A stretch of 64,000 bases of DNA from an uncultured Parabacteroides sp. (GCA_900541965.1 UQLN01000017.1:20923-84922); one strand, 5' to 3'. Positions 1 to 8,869 are shown, numbered from the stretch's first letter. Made by a program: numbers and translations. Notes: generated by a model not told the origin, from the letters alone.

Positions 1-1
1 T

Positions 2-1750
2 AATATTCCTTACGCCTGTGTTTCCGTTGATTTGGTAACCGGAAAAGAGTATGTATTCCATAAAGGAAGCCTTCCTGTGGCAATGCGGGCCAGTATGGCG
101 ATTCCCGCAGCATTGAATCCTGTCCGGTTGGATAGTATGGTGCTGGTAGACGGAGGGCTGAATAATAACTATCCGGTAGATGTGGCGCTGGAAATGGGTG
201 CGGATATCATTATTGGCGTAGATTTGACTTCGAATGATTTACATGGAGCAGATAAGCTAAATTCTCCTATAGATGTCGTTACCCAGATCGTAGCATTGTA
301 TGGCTATGATAAATATGCCCGTAATAAGGAACGGACCGATTTACTTTTCCGGCCGGATGTGGAAGCGTACAGTTTTACCAACTTCAATAATTCCGCCCTC
401 GATTCTCTGATGGTAAGGGGGGAACGGGAAGCACGGGGGAAATGGGACGAAATCATAGCTATAAAGAAAAAGATAGGAATCCCGGATGATTATCAACCGG
501 AGATGGTGCAAAAACGGAAAATGAATCGTCCGGTACAACCGTCGGATAGCTTTTATATCCGTGATATCTCTTTTGTCGGAGTTGATCCTAAAGATGAAAA
601 ATGGTTATTGCGGGTTTGCGGATTAAAACCGAATAGCTCCATTACACTTAAAAAGTTGGAGAATGCCATGTCCATATTGATTGGAACGAATGCGTATTCG
701 ACAGTCAATTACAAGTTGACGGGAGAAAATCAGCAGGATCTGGTGTTAACAATGGAACCCAAGACTTTAAGTTCGGTGAACGTTGGATTGCGTTTTGATA
801 CGGAAGAAATTATCGGTATTTTACTGAATGCCACATTTGACTTTAATAAACAGAATCACTATAAACTGGGTTTTACGGGAAGGCTCGGAGCAAAGACTTC
901 TTTTGCCCGTCTGGATTATGCAATAGACCGTTCGCCTCTTCGTAATTTCAATCTTGCTTACCAGTTCACTTATCAGGATTTGAATATTTATAATAAGGGC
1001 AGTAAGATTTTCAATACGGCGTATAAACATCATCTTGCCGAGTTTGGCTATTCGGACATGAACTGGTTGAGTTTTCGGTTTAAAGTGGGGTTACGGTATG
1101 AATATTTTGATTACAACACATTTCTATATGTCGGAGGGGATAACCAGAAATATCAGGTAAAGCCCGAAGGTTTTTTCAGTTATTTCGGCTTGGTGCATTT
1201 TGAAACGTTAGACAGGCGTTATTTCCCGACTAAGGGTGTTTCTGCACGGGCTGAATATTCCATGTACACGGATAATTTTGTGGGTTATAATGGCGGTTCC
1301 CCATTCTCGGCTGTCAAGGCAAGTTTTATGACGGTTGTCCCGCTTACTTCCCATCTGAGTTTGTTGCCATCGATATACGGCAGGGTTTTGATAGGAAATA
1401 ATCTTGCCTATCCTTACCTGAATGCGGTGGGAGGAGAAAACTTCGGGCGTTATCTTTCCCAACAGCTTCCTTTTGCGGGTATAAGCCATGTGGAAATATT
1501 TGATAACTCGTTGGTGATAGCCCGCCTGGAACTGCGTCAGCGCATAGCCGGACGTAATTATATTTCTTTGGTGGGTAATTATGGGATACACGATAATGAC
1601 TTTTTCAATCTGCTCAGAGGAAAAAGTGTTTGGGGTGGAAGCCTTGGGTATGCTTATAATAGTTTGCTTGGTCCGTTGAGCGCTACTTTTAGCATGTCTA
1701 ATCAGAATAAGAATTTCCAGTTCTATATGAACCTTGGATATGTTTTTTGA
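2..1750 (+). CDS. Patatin-like phospholipase with C-terminal POTRA and surface-antigen barrel (5' truncated)
   Basis: The reading frame is open to the left edge, so the start and the GxSxG serine motif lie outside the window. The visible part opens with the end of a patatin domain, including the DGG motif of the catalytic aspartate (LVDGGLNNNYPVDVA). A POTRA-like segment follows at about residues 185-260 of the visible protein, then a BamA/surface-antigen type beta-barrel ending in aromatic YVF. Fusions of patatin to POTRA and barrel are known as type Vd autotransporters. The passenger would act as a phospholipase A at the outer membrane or outside the cell (family knowledge). The stop is 34 nt before the next start, so the two genes may be co-transcribed. 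The family is clear; the substrate is not. Confidence 0.88.
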   Translation, partial: NIPYACVSVDLVTGKEYVFHKGSLPVAMRASMAIPAALNPVRLDSMVLVDGGLNNNYPVDVALEMGADIIIGVDLTSNDLHGADKLNSPIDVVTQIVALYGYDKYARNKERTDLLFRPDVEAYSFTNFNNSALDSLMVRGEREARGKWDEIIAIKKKIGIPDDYQPEMVQKRKMNRPVQPSDSFYIRDISFVGVDPKDEKWLLRVCGLKPNSSITLKKLENAMSILIGTNAYSTVNYKLTGENQQDLVLTMEPKTLSSVNVGLRFDTEEIIGILLNATFDFNKQNHYKLGFTGRLGAKTSFARLDYAIDRSPLRNFNLAYQFTYQDLNIYNKGSKIFNTAYKHHLAEFGYSDMNWLSFRFKVGLRYEYFDYNTFLYVGGDNQKYQVKPEGFFSYFGLVHFETLDRRYFPTKGVSARAEYSMYTDNFVGYNGGSPFSAVKASFMTVVPLTSHLSLLPSIYGRVLIGNNLAYPYLNAVGGENFGRYLSQQLPFAGISHVEIFDNSLVIARLELRQRIAGRNYISLVGNYGIHDNDFFNLLRGKSVWGGSLGYAYNSLLGPLSATFSMSNQNKNFQFYMNLGYVF

Positions 1751-1784
1751 TAAATATTTACAGGATAACAAAATAGTAACAGAT

Positions 1785-2465
1785 ATGAATACAAATGCAC
1801 AAATCATACAATTCCTAAAAGAATTGAGTCTGCACAACAACCGGGAATGGTTTCAGGAAAATAAAGCTCGTTACGATGTACTTCGCAATGCTTTTATTGA
1901 TGAAGTTCAGCAGTTGATTAACCGTATTACATTGTTTGACCCGGAGATTGCCGGGCTGGAAGCGAAAGACTGCTTGTTCCGGATTTATCGTGACATCCGT
2001 TTTTCACCGAATAAGACACCCTATAAAACGCATTTTGCCGCTTATATCGCTTCTTGTGGAGGACGGGGTAGCGAACGGGGTGGATATTATATCCATTTGG
2101 AACCAGGCAATTGCCTGCTTTCGGGTGGTGTATGGTGCCCTCCGCCTGCATTGTTGAAAAAACTCCGTCAGGATATTTATGACCATATAGAAGAGTTTGT
2201 CGGTATATTGGAAGAACCTTCTTTTAAAGCCATGTATCCGGTGATGGAAGGAGAGGTGCTAAAGCGAATGCCGGTAGGATATCCTTCTGATTTTAAATAT
2301 GGGGAAATTCTTCGTCATAAAGACTTTAGCGTGGCATCTTATAAACCGGACGAATTTTTCTTTGCTCCGGATTGGCTGGACCAGTCGGTTGCTTGTTTTG
2401 AGAAATTGCAGCCATTCAACCGTTTCTTAAATTATACGGTGGATGAGTATTTAGGGCGCATCTAG
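1785..2465 (+). CDS. DUF2461 (TIGR02453) family protein
   Basis: This 226-aa protein begins MNTNAQIIQFLKELSLHNNREWF. The early asparagine-rich NNREWF segment and the later RIYRDIRFSPNKTPYKTHF segment are hallmarks of the DUF2461/TIGR02453 family, whose function is not established. There is no signal peptide or membrane segment, so it is probably cytosolic. The frame is open further upstream to 1734, which would overlap the patatin gene. I chose ATG 1785 because the conserved family N-terminus starts there. Confidence 0.85.
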   Translation: MNTNAQIIQFLKELSLHNNREWFQENKARYDVLRNAFIDEVQQLINRITLFDPEIAGLEAKDCLFRIYRDIRFSPNKTPYKTHFAAYIASCGGRGSERGGYYIHLEPGNCLLSGGVWCPPPALLKKLRQDIYDHIEEFVGILEEPSFKAMYPVMEGEVLKRMPVGYPSDFKYGEILRHKDFSVASYKPDEFFFAPDWLDQSVACFEKLQPFNRFLNYTVDEYLGRI

Positions 2466-2517
2466 ATATTTTTCGATTATTTAAATATGTTGTAGAGCAT
2501 GTTTTCTGCGTATGCAC

Positions 2518-2525
2518 TATCTTTG
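2518..2525 (+). promoter_or_regulatory. Bacteroidota -7 element (TATCTTTG) upstream of lrgA
   Basis: The sequence matches TAnnTTTG exactly and lies 25 nt upstream of the lrgA start at 2551. No good -33 TTTG is seen at the right spacing. The element overlaps an alternative upstream ATG at 2512, which argues for the 2551 start. Confidence 0.5.
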
Positions 2526-2550
2526 TGCGTCTTTAAATGCAGAAAGAAAC

Positions 2551-2901
2551 ATGTTGAAGCAAGTATTTTATATTCTCTTCTTTTATTTTACGGGAGAGTT
2601 TATCAGTTATTTTATCAATGGATTTATTCCGGGTAGTGTGATAGGAATGGTCCTTTTATTTTTGTCACTGGCTTTCAAATTAGTAAAACCTGAAAATGTG
2701 AAAAAATTATCGACACTTCTTACGGATAATATGGGATTATTCTTTTTGCCGGCCGGTGTGGGATTGATGAACTCTCTCGGATTTATATCCACTTATTGGG
2801 TAATTATTGTGACGGTATCGGTTATCAGTACGATTCTGGTGATAGCCAGCGTAGCTCTTGTCCAGCAGAAAATGGGAAAGGAGGGACACCGGCATGCATG
2901 A
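2551..2901 (+). CDS. lrgA: CidA/LrgA family membrane protein
   Basis: This 116-aa protein has about four hydrophobic segments and the family pattern around FIPGSVIGMVLLFLSL, then TDNMGLFFLPAGVGLM. CidA/LrgA proteins are small holin-like inner-membrane proteins that partner LrgB/CidB and affect murein hydrolase export, autolysis or pyruvate transport in other bacteria (family knowledge). The downstream lrgB start lies inside the end of this gene, so the pair is translationally coupled. I used ATG 2551 because the upstream ATG at 2512 falls before the putative promoter element. Confidence 0.88.
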   Translation: MLKQVFYILFFYFTGEFISYFINGFIPGSVIGMVLLFLSLAFKLVKPENVKKLSTLLTDNMGLFFLPAGVGLMNSLGFISTYWVIIVTVSVISTILVIASVALVQQKMGKEGHRHA

Positions 2902-3592
2902 ATTAGTTCAGACGGAAGTATTCTCCCTGACATTGGTTATCGGTGTGTATCTGGCGGCATTGGCTTTATATAAGAAAACGCACATTAGCTTGTTACATCC
3001 CCTGATTACTTCCATTCTTGTTATCATCCTGATTTTAAACTTGCTGGGTGTTCAATATGAATCGTTCCAGAAAGGTAGCCATCTGATTAACTTTTTGTTG
3101 GGGCCGTCGGTAGTTGCTTTGGGATATGTATTGTTTGAACAGATACAATATCTGAAAGGTAATGTAGTGTCTATCCTTACCGCCGTATTTGTTGGAGCTA
3201 TAGTCGGAATCGTCAGCGTTATTCTAATCGGGAAATGGATGGGGGCGGATCAAACTCTGATTGCCACTTTACAGCCTAAATCCGTAACTACCCCGATAGC
3301 AATGGGAATTTCTGAAAAAGCGGGCGGAATACCTTCTCTTACTGCTGTGGTAGTGGTTGTTGTCGGTATTTTCGGTAGTATTGTAGGTCCCCTTGTCATG
3401 AAAGTGTTAGGGATAGAAAGCCGTATCGCAAAAGGACTGGCTTTAGGAGCGTCCTCGCATGGAGTCGGTACATCCGTGGCCATACAGATAGGGGCAGTGG
3501 AAGGTGCTTTGAGTGGGCTTGCTATTGGTCTTATGGGGATTATGACAGCAATTCTTGTTCCTGTTATCAGTTTAATATTGTCTTTATTTTAA
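2894..3592 (+). CDS. lrgB: LrgB family membrane protein
   Basis: This is a 232-aa, very hydrophobic protein with conserved LrgB segments: LQPKSVTTPIAMGI, then GIFGSIVGPLVMKVLG and GASSHGVGTSVAIQIG. It has about six to seven predicted transmembrane stretches. It is the expected partner of LrgA and starts at ATG 2894, overlapping lrgA by 8 nt. A longer start at 2858 is possible, but the family begins near MHELVQTEVF. The role in cell-wall turnover or small-metabolite transport is inferred from the family only. Confidence 0.88.
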   Translation: MHELVQTEVFSLTLVIGVYLAALALYKKTHISLLHPLITSILVIILILNLLGVQYESFQKGSHLINFLLGPSVVALGYVLFEQIQYLKGNVVSILTAVFVGAIVGIVSVILIGKWMGADQTLIATLQPKSVTTPIAMGISEKAGGIPSLTAVVVVVVGIFGSIVGPLVMKVLGIESRIAKGLALGASSHGVGTSVAIQIGAVEGALSGLAIGLMGIMTAILVPVISLILSLF

Positions 3593-3647
3593 GTTGCATT
3601 TTTATAACAGCTACCTCCTATTCTCATATTAATCTGATTTGCAACTT
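3591..3647 (+). terminator. Weak stem-loop after lrgB
   Basis: AAGTTGCA at 3591-3598 can pair with TGCAACTT at 3640-3647 across a 41-nt loop. There is no clean U-tract, so this is only a possible transcription end for the lrgAB operon. Confidence 0.25.
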
Positions 3648-3674
3648 CTTTCAAATGAAAAAACGGGAATGTGG

Positions 3675-3706
3675 TTTGTTACTTTAATAAGAATGCATTA
3701 CCTTTG
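3675..3706 (+). promoter_or_regulatory. Promoter of efp (TTTG-N20-TACCTTTG)
   Basis: TTTG at 3675-3678 and TACCTTTG at 3699-3706 are separated by 20 nt. This matches the Bacteroidota housekeeping sigma consensus. It leaves a leader of about 45-50 nt before the efp start. Confidence 0.7.
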
Positions 3707-3761
3707 CCGCCGGAAATCGCAGTAGATTGCTTACTAATAATCAAATATAAATAGATAAAAT

Positions 3762-4325
3762 ATGATTAATTCACAAGACATTAAAAACGGAACTTGTATC
3801 CGTCTGGATGGAAAACTTTATTTCTGCGTCGAATTTCTTCACGTAAAACCGGGTAAGGGTAATACTTTCATGCGTACGAAATTGAAAGACGTAGTTAAAG
3901 GTGGTATACTTGACCGTCGTTTTAATATCGATGAAAAGCTGGAAGACGTACGTGTTGAACGCCGTCCTTATCAATATTCATACCGCGAAGGCGAACATTA
4001 TCATTTCTTGAACCAGGAAACATGGGAAGATGTTATCATCGACAAGGAACTTATTAATGGAGTAGATTTCCTGAAAGAAGAAGAGATTGTGGATGTTGTA
4101 TCCGATGCTTCTACAGATACGGTTCTTTTTGCAGATGTTCCTGTTAAAGTACAGTTGAAGGTTACTTATACTGAACCGGGTGTTAAAGGTGATACGGCAA
4201 CTAACACATTAAAACCGGCTACAGTGGAAACAGGTGCGGAAGTGCGGGTTCCTTTATTTATCAATGAAGGCGAAATCATTGAAGTAAATACACAGGACGG
4301 TTCCTATGTAGGACGTGTTCGCTAA
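3762..4325 (+). CDS. efp: Translation elongation factor P
   Basis: This 187-aa protein has the normal length and three-domain layout of EF-P: KOW-like domain about 1-62, then two OB-fold domains. EF-P enters ribosomes stalled on polyproline stretches and promotes peptide bond formation. The loop that carries the modified lysine in many species is present as KPGKGNTF, with Lys32 at the tip. The C-terminal TQDGSYVGRVR is typical. The gene stands alone between a near-consensus promoter and a strong terminator. Confidence 0.97.
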   Translation: MINSQDIKNGTCIRLDGKLYFCVEFLHVKPGKGNTFMRTKLKDVVKGGILDRRFNIDEKLEDVRVERRPYQYSYREGEHYHFLNQETWEDVIIDKELINGVDFLKEEEIVDVVSDASTDTVLFADVPVKVQLKVTYTEPGVKGDTATNTLKPATVETGAEVRVPLFINEGEIIEVNTQDGSYVGRVR

Positions 4326-4360
4326 TTTATCTGATTCGAGATTTATATTATATCCTATAT

Positions 4361-4384
4361 AAAGGGCAGTTCAGGCTGCCCTTT
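4361..4384 (+). terminator. Hairpin terminator after efp
   Basis: AAAGGGCAG at 4361-4369 pairs perfectly with CTGCCCTTT at 4376-4384 around a 6-nt loop, followed by AT-rich sequence. It lies 36 nt after the efp stop. Confidence 0.75.
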
Positions 4385-4408
4385 ATCATTTACTGAAAAC
4401 CAAAAACT

Positions 4409-5092
4409 ATGAAAATAAAAGAATGGGCGGAAGAAGACCGTCCGCGTGAAAAAATGCTTCTAAAGGGAGTTTCTTCCCTGAGTGATGCCGAATTGATAGC
4501 CATATTGATAAATTCCGGTAATAGTACGGAAACGGCAGTTCAACTTTCCCAACGAATACTTTGTTCTGTAGATAACAATCTGAATGCTCTTGGTAAATTG
4601 TCCGTCAAAGATCTGACAGTTGGTTTTAAGGGGATAGGACAGGCGAAAGCCTTGGCCATATCAGCCGCTTTGGAATTGGGGAAACGACGTAGTATATCAG
4701 AACCGCTTCGTCGTACGGAAATCCGGACGAGCCGCGATGCTTACCGTTTGTTTCATCCAATACTCTGTGATTTGCCTTATGAGGAATTGTGGTTGGCACT
4801 GACAAGCCGTTCTTCAAAAGTGATTGGGAAGATAAAAATCAGCCAGGGAGGTACGGCTGAAACATCTGCGGATTTGCGTTTGATATTGAAAGCTGCAATT
4901 AATGAGCTTGCTGCCGGTATCATTCTCTGCCACAACCATCCCTCGGGAAACATTCGTCCCAGCCGTCAGGATGATATACTGACTTCCCGTTTGACCAGTG
5001 CGGCAAAACTATTGGAAGTAAAACTGATAGACCATATCATTCTTTCCGACGGACTTTACTATAGCTATGCAGATGAAGGGCGAATTGAATGA
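4409..5092 (+). CDS. radC: RadC family protein (JAB/MPN+ domain)
   Basis: This 227-aa protein has an N-terminal helix-hairpin-helix region (about 1-90) with SLSDAELIAILINSG. A C-terminal JAB1/MPN+ metalloprotease-like domain follows. Its metal motif HNHPSGNIRPSRQDD is intact (two His and a downstream Asp). The name RadC is historical; a DNA-repair role is not established and the family's substrate is unknown. Length and motif order are normal. Confidence 0.92.
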   Translation: MKIKEWAEEDRPREKMLLKGVSSLSDAELIAILINSGNSTETAVQLSQRILCSVDNNLNALGKLSVKDLTVGFKGIGQAKALAISAALELGKRRSISEPLRRTEIRTSRDAYRLFHPILCDLPYEELWLALTSRSSKVIGKIKISQGGTAETSADLRLILKAAINELAAGIILCHNHPSGNIRPSRQDDILTSRLTSAAKLLEVKLIDHIILSDGLYYSYADEGRIE

Positions 5093-5122
5093 ATTGAATT
5101 TTCTCAGTTCTCAATTATTTAG

Positions 5123-5130
5123 TAAGTTTG
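5123..5130 (+). promoter_or_regulatory. -7 element (TAAGTTTG) upstream of the sufT-like gene
   Basis: This is an exact TAnnTTTG match 19 nt before the start at 5150. No clear -33 element is present. Confidence 0.45.
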
Positions 5131-5149
5131 CACATAAATACAGAAGAAT

Positions 5150-5467
5150 ATGAACAACGAATTTCTCCAGACAGAAGAAGCAATTGTTGCGATGCTTAAA
5201 ACCGTTTATGATCCGGAAATACCGGTTAACATATACGACCTTGGGCTGATATATAATATAGAAGTAGACGACGAAAAGAATGTTACTATAGAAATGACCC
5301 TGACAGCTCCCAACTGTCCGGCAGCCGATTTTATTCTGGAAGATGTCCGAATGAAGGTCGAATCGGTACAGGACGTAAACAATGTAGAAGTGAATCTGGT
5401 GTTCGAGCCGGAGTGGGATAAGGATATGATGTCGGAAGAAGCTAAATTAGAATTAGGATTCTTATGA
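5150..5467 (+). CDS. MIP18/DUF59 family iron-sulfur assembly protein (SufT-like)
   Basis: This 105-aa protein belongs to the MIP18 (DUF59) family. It has the signature DPEIPVNIYDLGLIYNIEV near residue 22 and a conserved cysteine in LTAPNCPAADFI. Homologues such as SufT and YitW help mature iron-sulfur proteins (family knowledge). The specific client here is unknown and no suf genes are adjacent. Its stop overlaps the lpxH start by 4 nt (ATGA), so the two genes form a translationally coupled pair. Confidence 0.85.
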   Translation: MNNEFLQTEEAIVAMLKTVYDPEIPVNIYDLGLIYNIEVDDEKNVTIEMTLTAPNCPAADFILEDVRMKVESVQDVNNVEVNLVFEPEWDKDMMSEEAKLELGFL

Positions 5468-6240
5468 TTTCTCCCCGGAAGAAGATATTTTTTGCCTCGG
5501 ATGCCCATCTGGGAGCCCGGTTTCATAAAGATCCGCTGGCGATTGAAAAGAAATTGGTGCGCTGGCTGGACAGTATAAAGGAGGAAGCTGCCGCTATCTA
5601 CTTTCTGGGGGATATGTTCGATTATTGGTATGAATATAAATATGTGGTACCTAAAGGGTTTGTCCGGTTTCTGGGAAAATTGGCGGAGCTTTCCGACTTG
5701 GGGATTGAGATACATATCTTTATCGGCAACCACGATATTTGGATGTTCGATTATCTTCCTAAAGAAATCGGAGCCATTATCCATCGGGATACACTGACTG
5801 TCGATTTATTAGGCAAGCGCTTTTTCCTTGGACATGGCGATGAAGTGGATTTCCGTAGTAAAAGCTTTCGTTTAATCCGGGCTGTTTTCCGAAATAAATT
5901 TTGCCAATGGTTATATGCCGGAATCCATCCCCGTTGGACCTTCGGTTTTGCTTTGGGTTGGTCTTTAAGCAGCAGGAAGAAAGGATTGGAGAAGCATAAG
6001 GAATGCGAATCACCGGAATACCAGGGGGAAAAGAATGAATATATGGTCTGGTTTGCCAAAGACTATTTGAAGACACATCCGGATATAAATTTTTTTATTT
6101 TCGGCCATCGTCACATCATGCTGGATTTGATGTTGTCGCGAACCTCCCGCCTTATTATTGCAGGCGACTGGATGCAGCATTTTTCTTATATTGTATGGGA
6201 TGGCGACATTCTGGTTATGGAACAGTTTGAAATGGAATAA
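5464..6240 (+). CDS. lpxH: UDP-2,3-diacylglucosamine diphosphatase-type metallophosphoesterase
   Basis: This 258-aa protein has the calcineurin-like metal motifs in order: SDAHLG (Asp13, His15), GDMFDYW, GNHD, GHGDEVD and FGHRH. This layout, with the FDYW element, matches LpxH. LpxH removes UMP from UDP-2,3-diacylglucosamine to give lipid X in lipid A synthesis at the inner membrane. It is slightly longer than E. coli LpxH. The start overlaps the preceding gene by 4 nt. The facing sensor kinase ends only 4 nt away. Confidence 0.85.
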   Translation: MISPRKKIFFASDAHLGARFHKDPLAIEKKLVRWLDSIKEEAAAIYFLGDMFDYWYEYKYVVPKGFVRFLGKLAELSDLGIEIHIFIGNHDIWMFDYLPKEIGAIIHRDTLTVDLLGKRFFLGHGDEVDFRSKSFRLIRAVFRNKFCQWLYAGIHPRWTFGFALGWSLSSRKKGLEKHKECESPEYQGEKNEYMVWFAKDYLKTHPDINFFIFGHRHIMLDLMLSRTSRLIIAGDWMQHFSYIVWDGDILVMEQFEME

Positions 6241-6244
6241 GAAT

Positions 6245-8344
6245 TTATAAGGGAAGGCTGAACCAGAAGGTCGAGCCTTTTCCTAATTGGGAAGTGACTC
6301 CTATTTTTCCGCCAAGCGTTTCTACAATCGTTTTACAGATACTAAGGCCTAATCCTGTGCCCTGTTTGAAGTGATTCAATTTAACAAAGCGGTCGAAGAT
6401 CGTATTGATATTCTCTGGAGCGATGCCAATTCCCGTATCTGCAATTTTAATTATCACTGCATTTTCCTGCACCTCGTAAGAGAGAGTAATAGTGCCTTCG
6501 TTTGTGAATTTTATTGCGTTGGAAATAAGATTGGATATTACCTGTGTCACTCTTTTGGGGTCTGTCTGCAGTATGATATCCGGTAGATTATCGATATCAT
6601 AAATAAGAGCTACATTTTTCTGGGTTTTGAGAGAATGTATTTTATACTGTTCGTGGCAAGTCTTCCTGAGGTATAGTTTTCCGAACGAGTAATCCAATAC
6701 GCCGGCTTCTATTTTTGAGAAATCCAGAATATCCGTAATAAGGCGAAGAAGCAGGTCGCTGTTTTTATTAATAATATCAACATATTCTTCGGCATTTTTA
6801 TTGGATGTCTCTTCTACAATGATATTGGAAAATCCTATAATTGCATTGAGCGGTGTACGGATTTCATGACTCATATTGGCTAGGAATGCGGATTTCAGTT
6901 TATCAGCTTCGCGGATTTTTTGTATTTCTATTTCTGACTTTTTACTTTCGTATTCCGCCTTGATTAGTTTTTCTTCCAATAATTTCTCTTCTGTGATATT
7001 GGTTAGATGGCATATGATTTTATTGGGGATTGTATTACCTTTTGTTTTGTATGCCTGCGCATTTATCCGTATCCAAAAGATTTCTCCGTTGATCGCTGCT
7101 TTATTTATAAATGTACAATTTTCTAATTTTCCGGCAATTACCTCTGATAATCCTGAACCGTTACTTTGAAGTGTTTGAATAGACTTTAGTTGTTCAATGG
7201 GGAGCGGACTGTTTTCTTTAAGAAACCTGAAAAGATTATTGTTGCATGGATGATCGTTGAGGGTGGGGTCGATGTAGAATGATTTTTGCTCAATATCATA
7301 TTCGCCTACAATAGAATCTCCCGCCAGTAGCGCCGCTTTCAAAATGGTCAGGTTGTTTTGGGTTTGTTCGTCTTGGATCTGTTTTTCCGTATTGTCAGCG
7401 ATGAGGAATAAATATCCCATAGGACCATATTGTTCATCGTTTAGTTTAAATCCTTTTACTTGGAGGTGCTTTTTACAGTTAATAAGAGTGGAAGGATAAT
7501 AACCGGAATCGTGAATGTCTTTAAAATTATAGGTTAAAGGGAAGACAAACGACTCTTTTTCGTTTATTTCCTGCATGATGGAGTCGGGAATCAAAGGGTT
7601 ATCGAATAAATTTATTCCGATAAGTTGTTCGTGTGTAGCACCGAATATTTTTTCATCTTCTTCATTTATATCAATAAGAATGCCGTCGGCATCGTATAAT
7701 TCAACGCCAACGGGTAGATTGTTGAAAAAAAGCTGGAATTTCGTACTTAGCTCGGAAAATAGCTTTCTGGATTTTTCCATTTTGTTTTCATTCAGCCATC
7801 TTTCTATCAGAATGGAGAAGATGTTGGCGACAAGATGCATATCGGAAACCTCGGTTCGTGTCCAGTTGCGTTGTATCCGGATTGAATCGAATCCTATAAA
7901 ACCTCGAACCTCGTGATGGAATGTAAGTGGAATGATGAGCATGGACTTAAGTTGCTGTTCCAATAGAAGCACTTTGTCTATGTGGGCTTCTTCCGGCAAA
8001 TCTTTAATATTACAAAGGACAATGTCTTTTCCCGTCCGGATTGTATCTATGATCCATGGAATAGTTTCATAGGTTAATTGGGTTTCATTATTTTTGGGAA
8101 CTTCCATGTATTCACTCATCACTTCACATGGAAAATTCGCTGTTAAATAATCTTCTTCGAAAATAGCGACATATCCCCAATCGGCATTGAAAAAATTCAG
8201 AAGCAACCGCATTGCTTTTTCTATTGGATTTTTATCTTCGTTAAATAATAAAACAAGTACTTCTGATAGGACATGCCTTATTGTATGGCTTTCTATCGAT
8301 GTATGTGCGTTGCCGGGTTTGTATGATAATTTCTTCAATTTCAT
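6245..8344 (-). CDS. GAF/PAS sensor histidine kinase (non-hybrid)
   Basis: This 699-aa protein has no obvious transmembrane segment and is probably cytosolic. A GAF-like domain spans about residues 20-185. One clear PAS domain (about 205-320) and a second PAS-like region (about 335-455) follow. HisKA carries the phospho-acceptor His493 in the segment FLANMSHEIRTPLNAIIGF. The C-terminal ATPase domain has the N box (ISNLISNAIKFTNEG), G1 (ADTGIGIAPE) and G2 (GTGLGLSICK). There is no receiver domain and no response regulator gene nearby, so its partner must be encoded elsewhere. The signal sensed cannot be told from sequence. Confidence 0.92.
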   Translation of the reverse strand: MKLKKLSYKPGNAHTSIESHTIRHVLSEVLVLLFNEDKNPIEKAMRLLLNFFNADWGYVAIFEEDYLTANFPCEVMSEYMEVPKNNETQLTYETIPWIIDTIRTGKDIVLCNIKDLPEEAHIDKVLLLEQQLKSMLIIPLTFHHEVRGFIGFDSIRIQRNWTRTEVSDMHLVANIFSILIERWLNENKMEKSRKLFSELSTKFQLFFNNLPVGVELYDADGILIDINEEDEKIFGATHEQLIGINLFDNPLIPDSIMQEINEKESFVFPLTYNFKDIHDSGYYPSTLINCKKHLQVKGFKLNDEQYGPMGYLFLIADNTEKQIQDEQTQNNLTILKAALLAGDSIVGEYDIEQKSFYIDPTLNDHPCNNNLFRFLKENSPLPIEQLKSIQTLQSNGSGLSEVIAGKLENCTFINKAAINGEIFWIRINAQAYKTKGNTIPNKIICHLTNITEEKLLEEKLIKAEYESKKSEIEIQKIREADKLKSAFLANMSHEIRTPLNAIIGFSNIIVEETSNKNAEEYVDIINKNSDLLLRLITDILDFSKIEAGVLDYSFGKLYLRKTCHEQYKIHSLKTQKNVALIYDIDNLPDIILQTDPKRVTQVISNLISNAIKFTNEGTITLSYEVQENAVIIKIADTGIGIAPENINTIFDRFVKLNHFKQGTGLGLSICKTIVETLGGKIGVTSQLGKGSTFWFSLPL

Positions 8345-8587
8345 AAGTAGAACTGTGTTTTGTATGTTTAGTTTTTATCTCCCTCTGGAACAGGGTAAAA
8401 ATACGGCGGAAGAACTTAAAAAACAACTTTTCTAGCCGTTTTTTGCTTTCTGGGAATGATTCGCTCTTGCTGGCCTGTCCCGGGCATTTGTTTCATTTTT
8501 GAAGTTTGTCGATAAGATGGTTGCTTTTTATGGTAATAAGATATAAATTAGAAGCCACACTTCCTGGCAGTTTATCCCGATCTATTT

Positions 8588-8673
8588 TGTTTTCGAGGTG
8601 GTCAAAAATATGAATGACGCCCTCGAGAATATGAATGACGTCCTCGAGTATATTTTTGACCACCTCGAAAACA
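8588..8673. repeat. 24-bp inverted repeat enclosing two 21-bp tandem repeats
   Basis: Positions 8588-8611 are perfectly complementary to 8650-8673 (24 bp). The space between is almost filled by two tandem 21-nt copies at 8607-8627 and 8628-8648, differing at one base (C8620 against T8641). The copies overlap the left arm by a few bases. Each copy ends in the palindrome CTCGAG. The arms contain TTTTCGAGG, so the CTCGAG-like core recurs four times. The arrangement suggests an interspersed palindromic element or a large folded RNA/DNA structure. The mechanism is unknown. Confidence 0.9.
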
Positions 8674-8805
8674 GATTTCTTTGTGAAGAAATTTTTCTTT
8701 CTTGCCGTACAAAAAATAAATAGTACTCTATCTTCTTATCGGTAGAAGCGGAGTTGTTTTAGAACAATTATGTTTCTAAAGTTAAGGCTGTTCGTAGTAA
8801 AAAGT

Positions 8806-8813
8806 TATATTTG
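8806..8813 (+). promoter_or_regulatory. -7 element (TATATTTG) upstream of rpoN
   Basis: This is an exact TAnnTTTG match 56 nt before the rpoN start. The -33 element is weak or absent. Confidence 0.45.
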
Positions 8814-8869
8814 CATGTCCGAACACTACTGCGAGGGCTATAGATTGGTTATTATTACATTTTAAGTAT

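Larger units (their letters stand above)
8345..8869. other. 525-bp divergent intergenic region with nested repeats
   Basis: The gap lies between the divergent sensor kinase and rpoN. It contains the nested inverted/tandem repeat at 8588-8673 and a -7 element for rpoN near 8806. I see no convincing ORF, tRNA or riboswitch in the rest. Confidence 0.7.

Noticed and set aside
1208..1840. 210-codon minus-strand ORF opposite the patatin gene
   Set aside because: It lies antisense to a well-conserved barrel domain, has no recognisable protein pattern and no promoter; it is a shadow frame.
5206..5784. 192-codon minus-strand ORF across the sufT-like/lpxH junction
   Set aside because: It covers two clearly conserved plus-strand genes that already explain the region.
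8607..8648. Two tandem 21-bp copies considered as a CRISPR remnant
   Set aside because: There are only two copies, with no unique spacer between them and no cas genes in the window.
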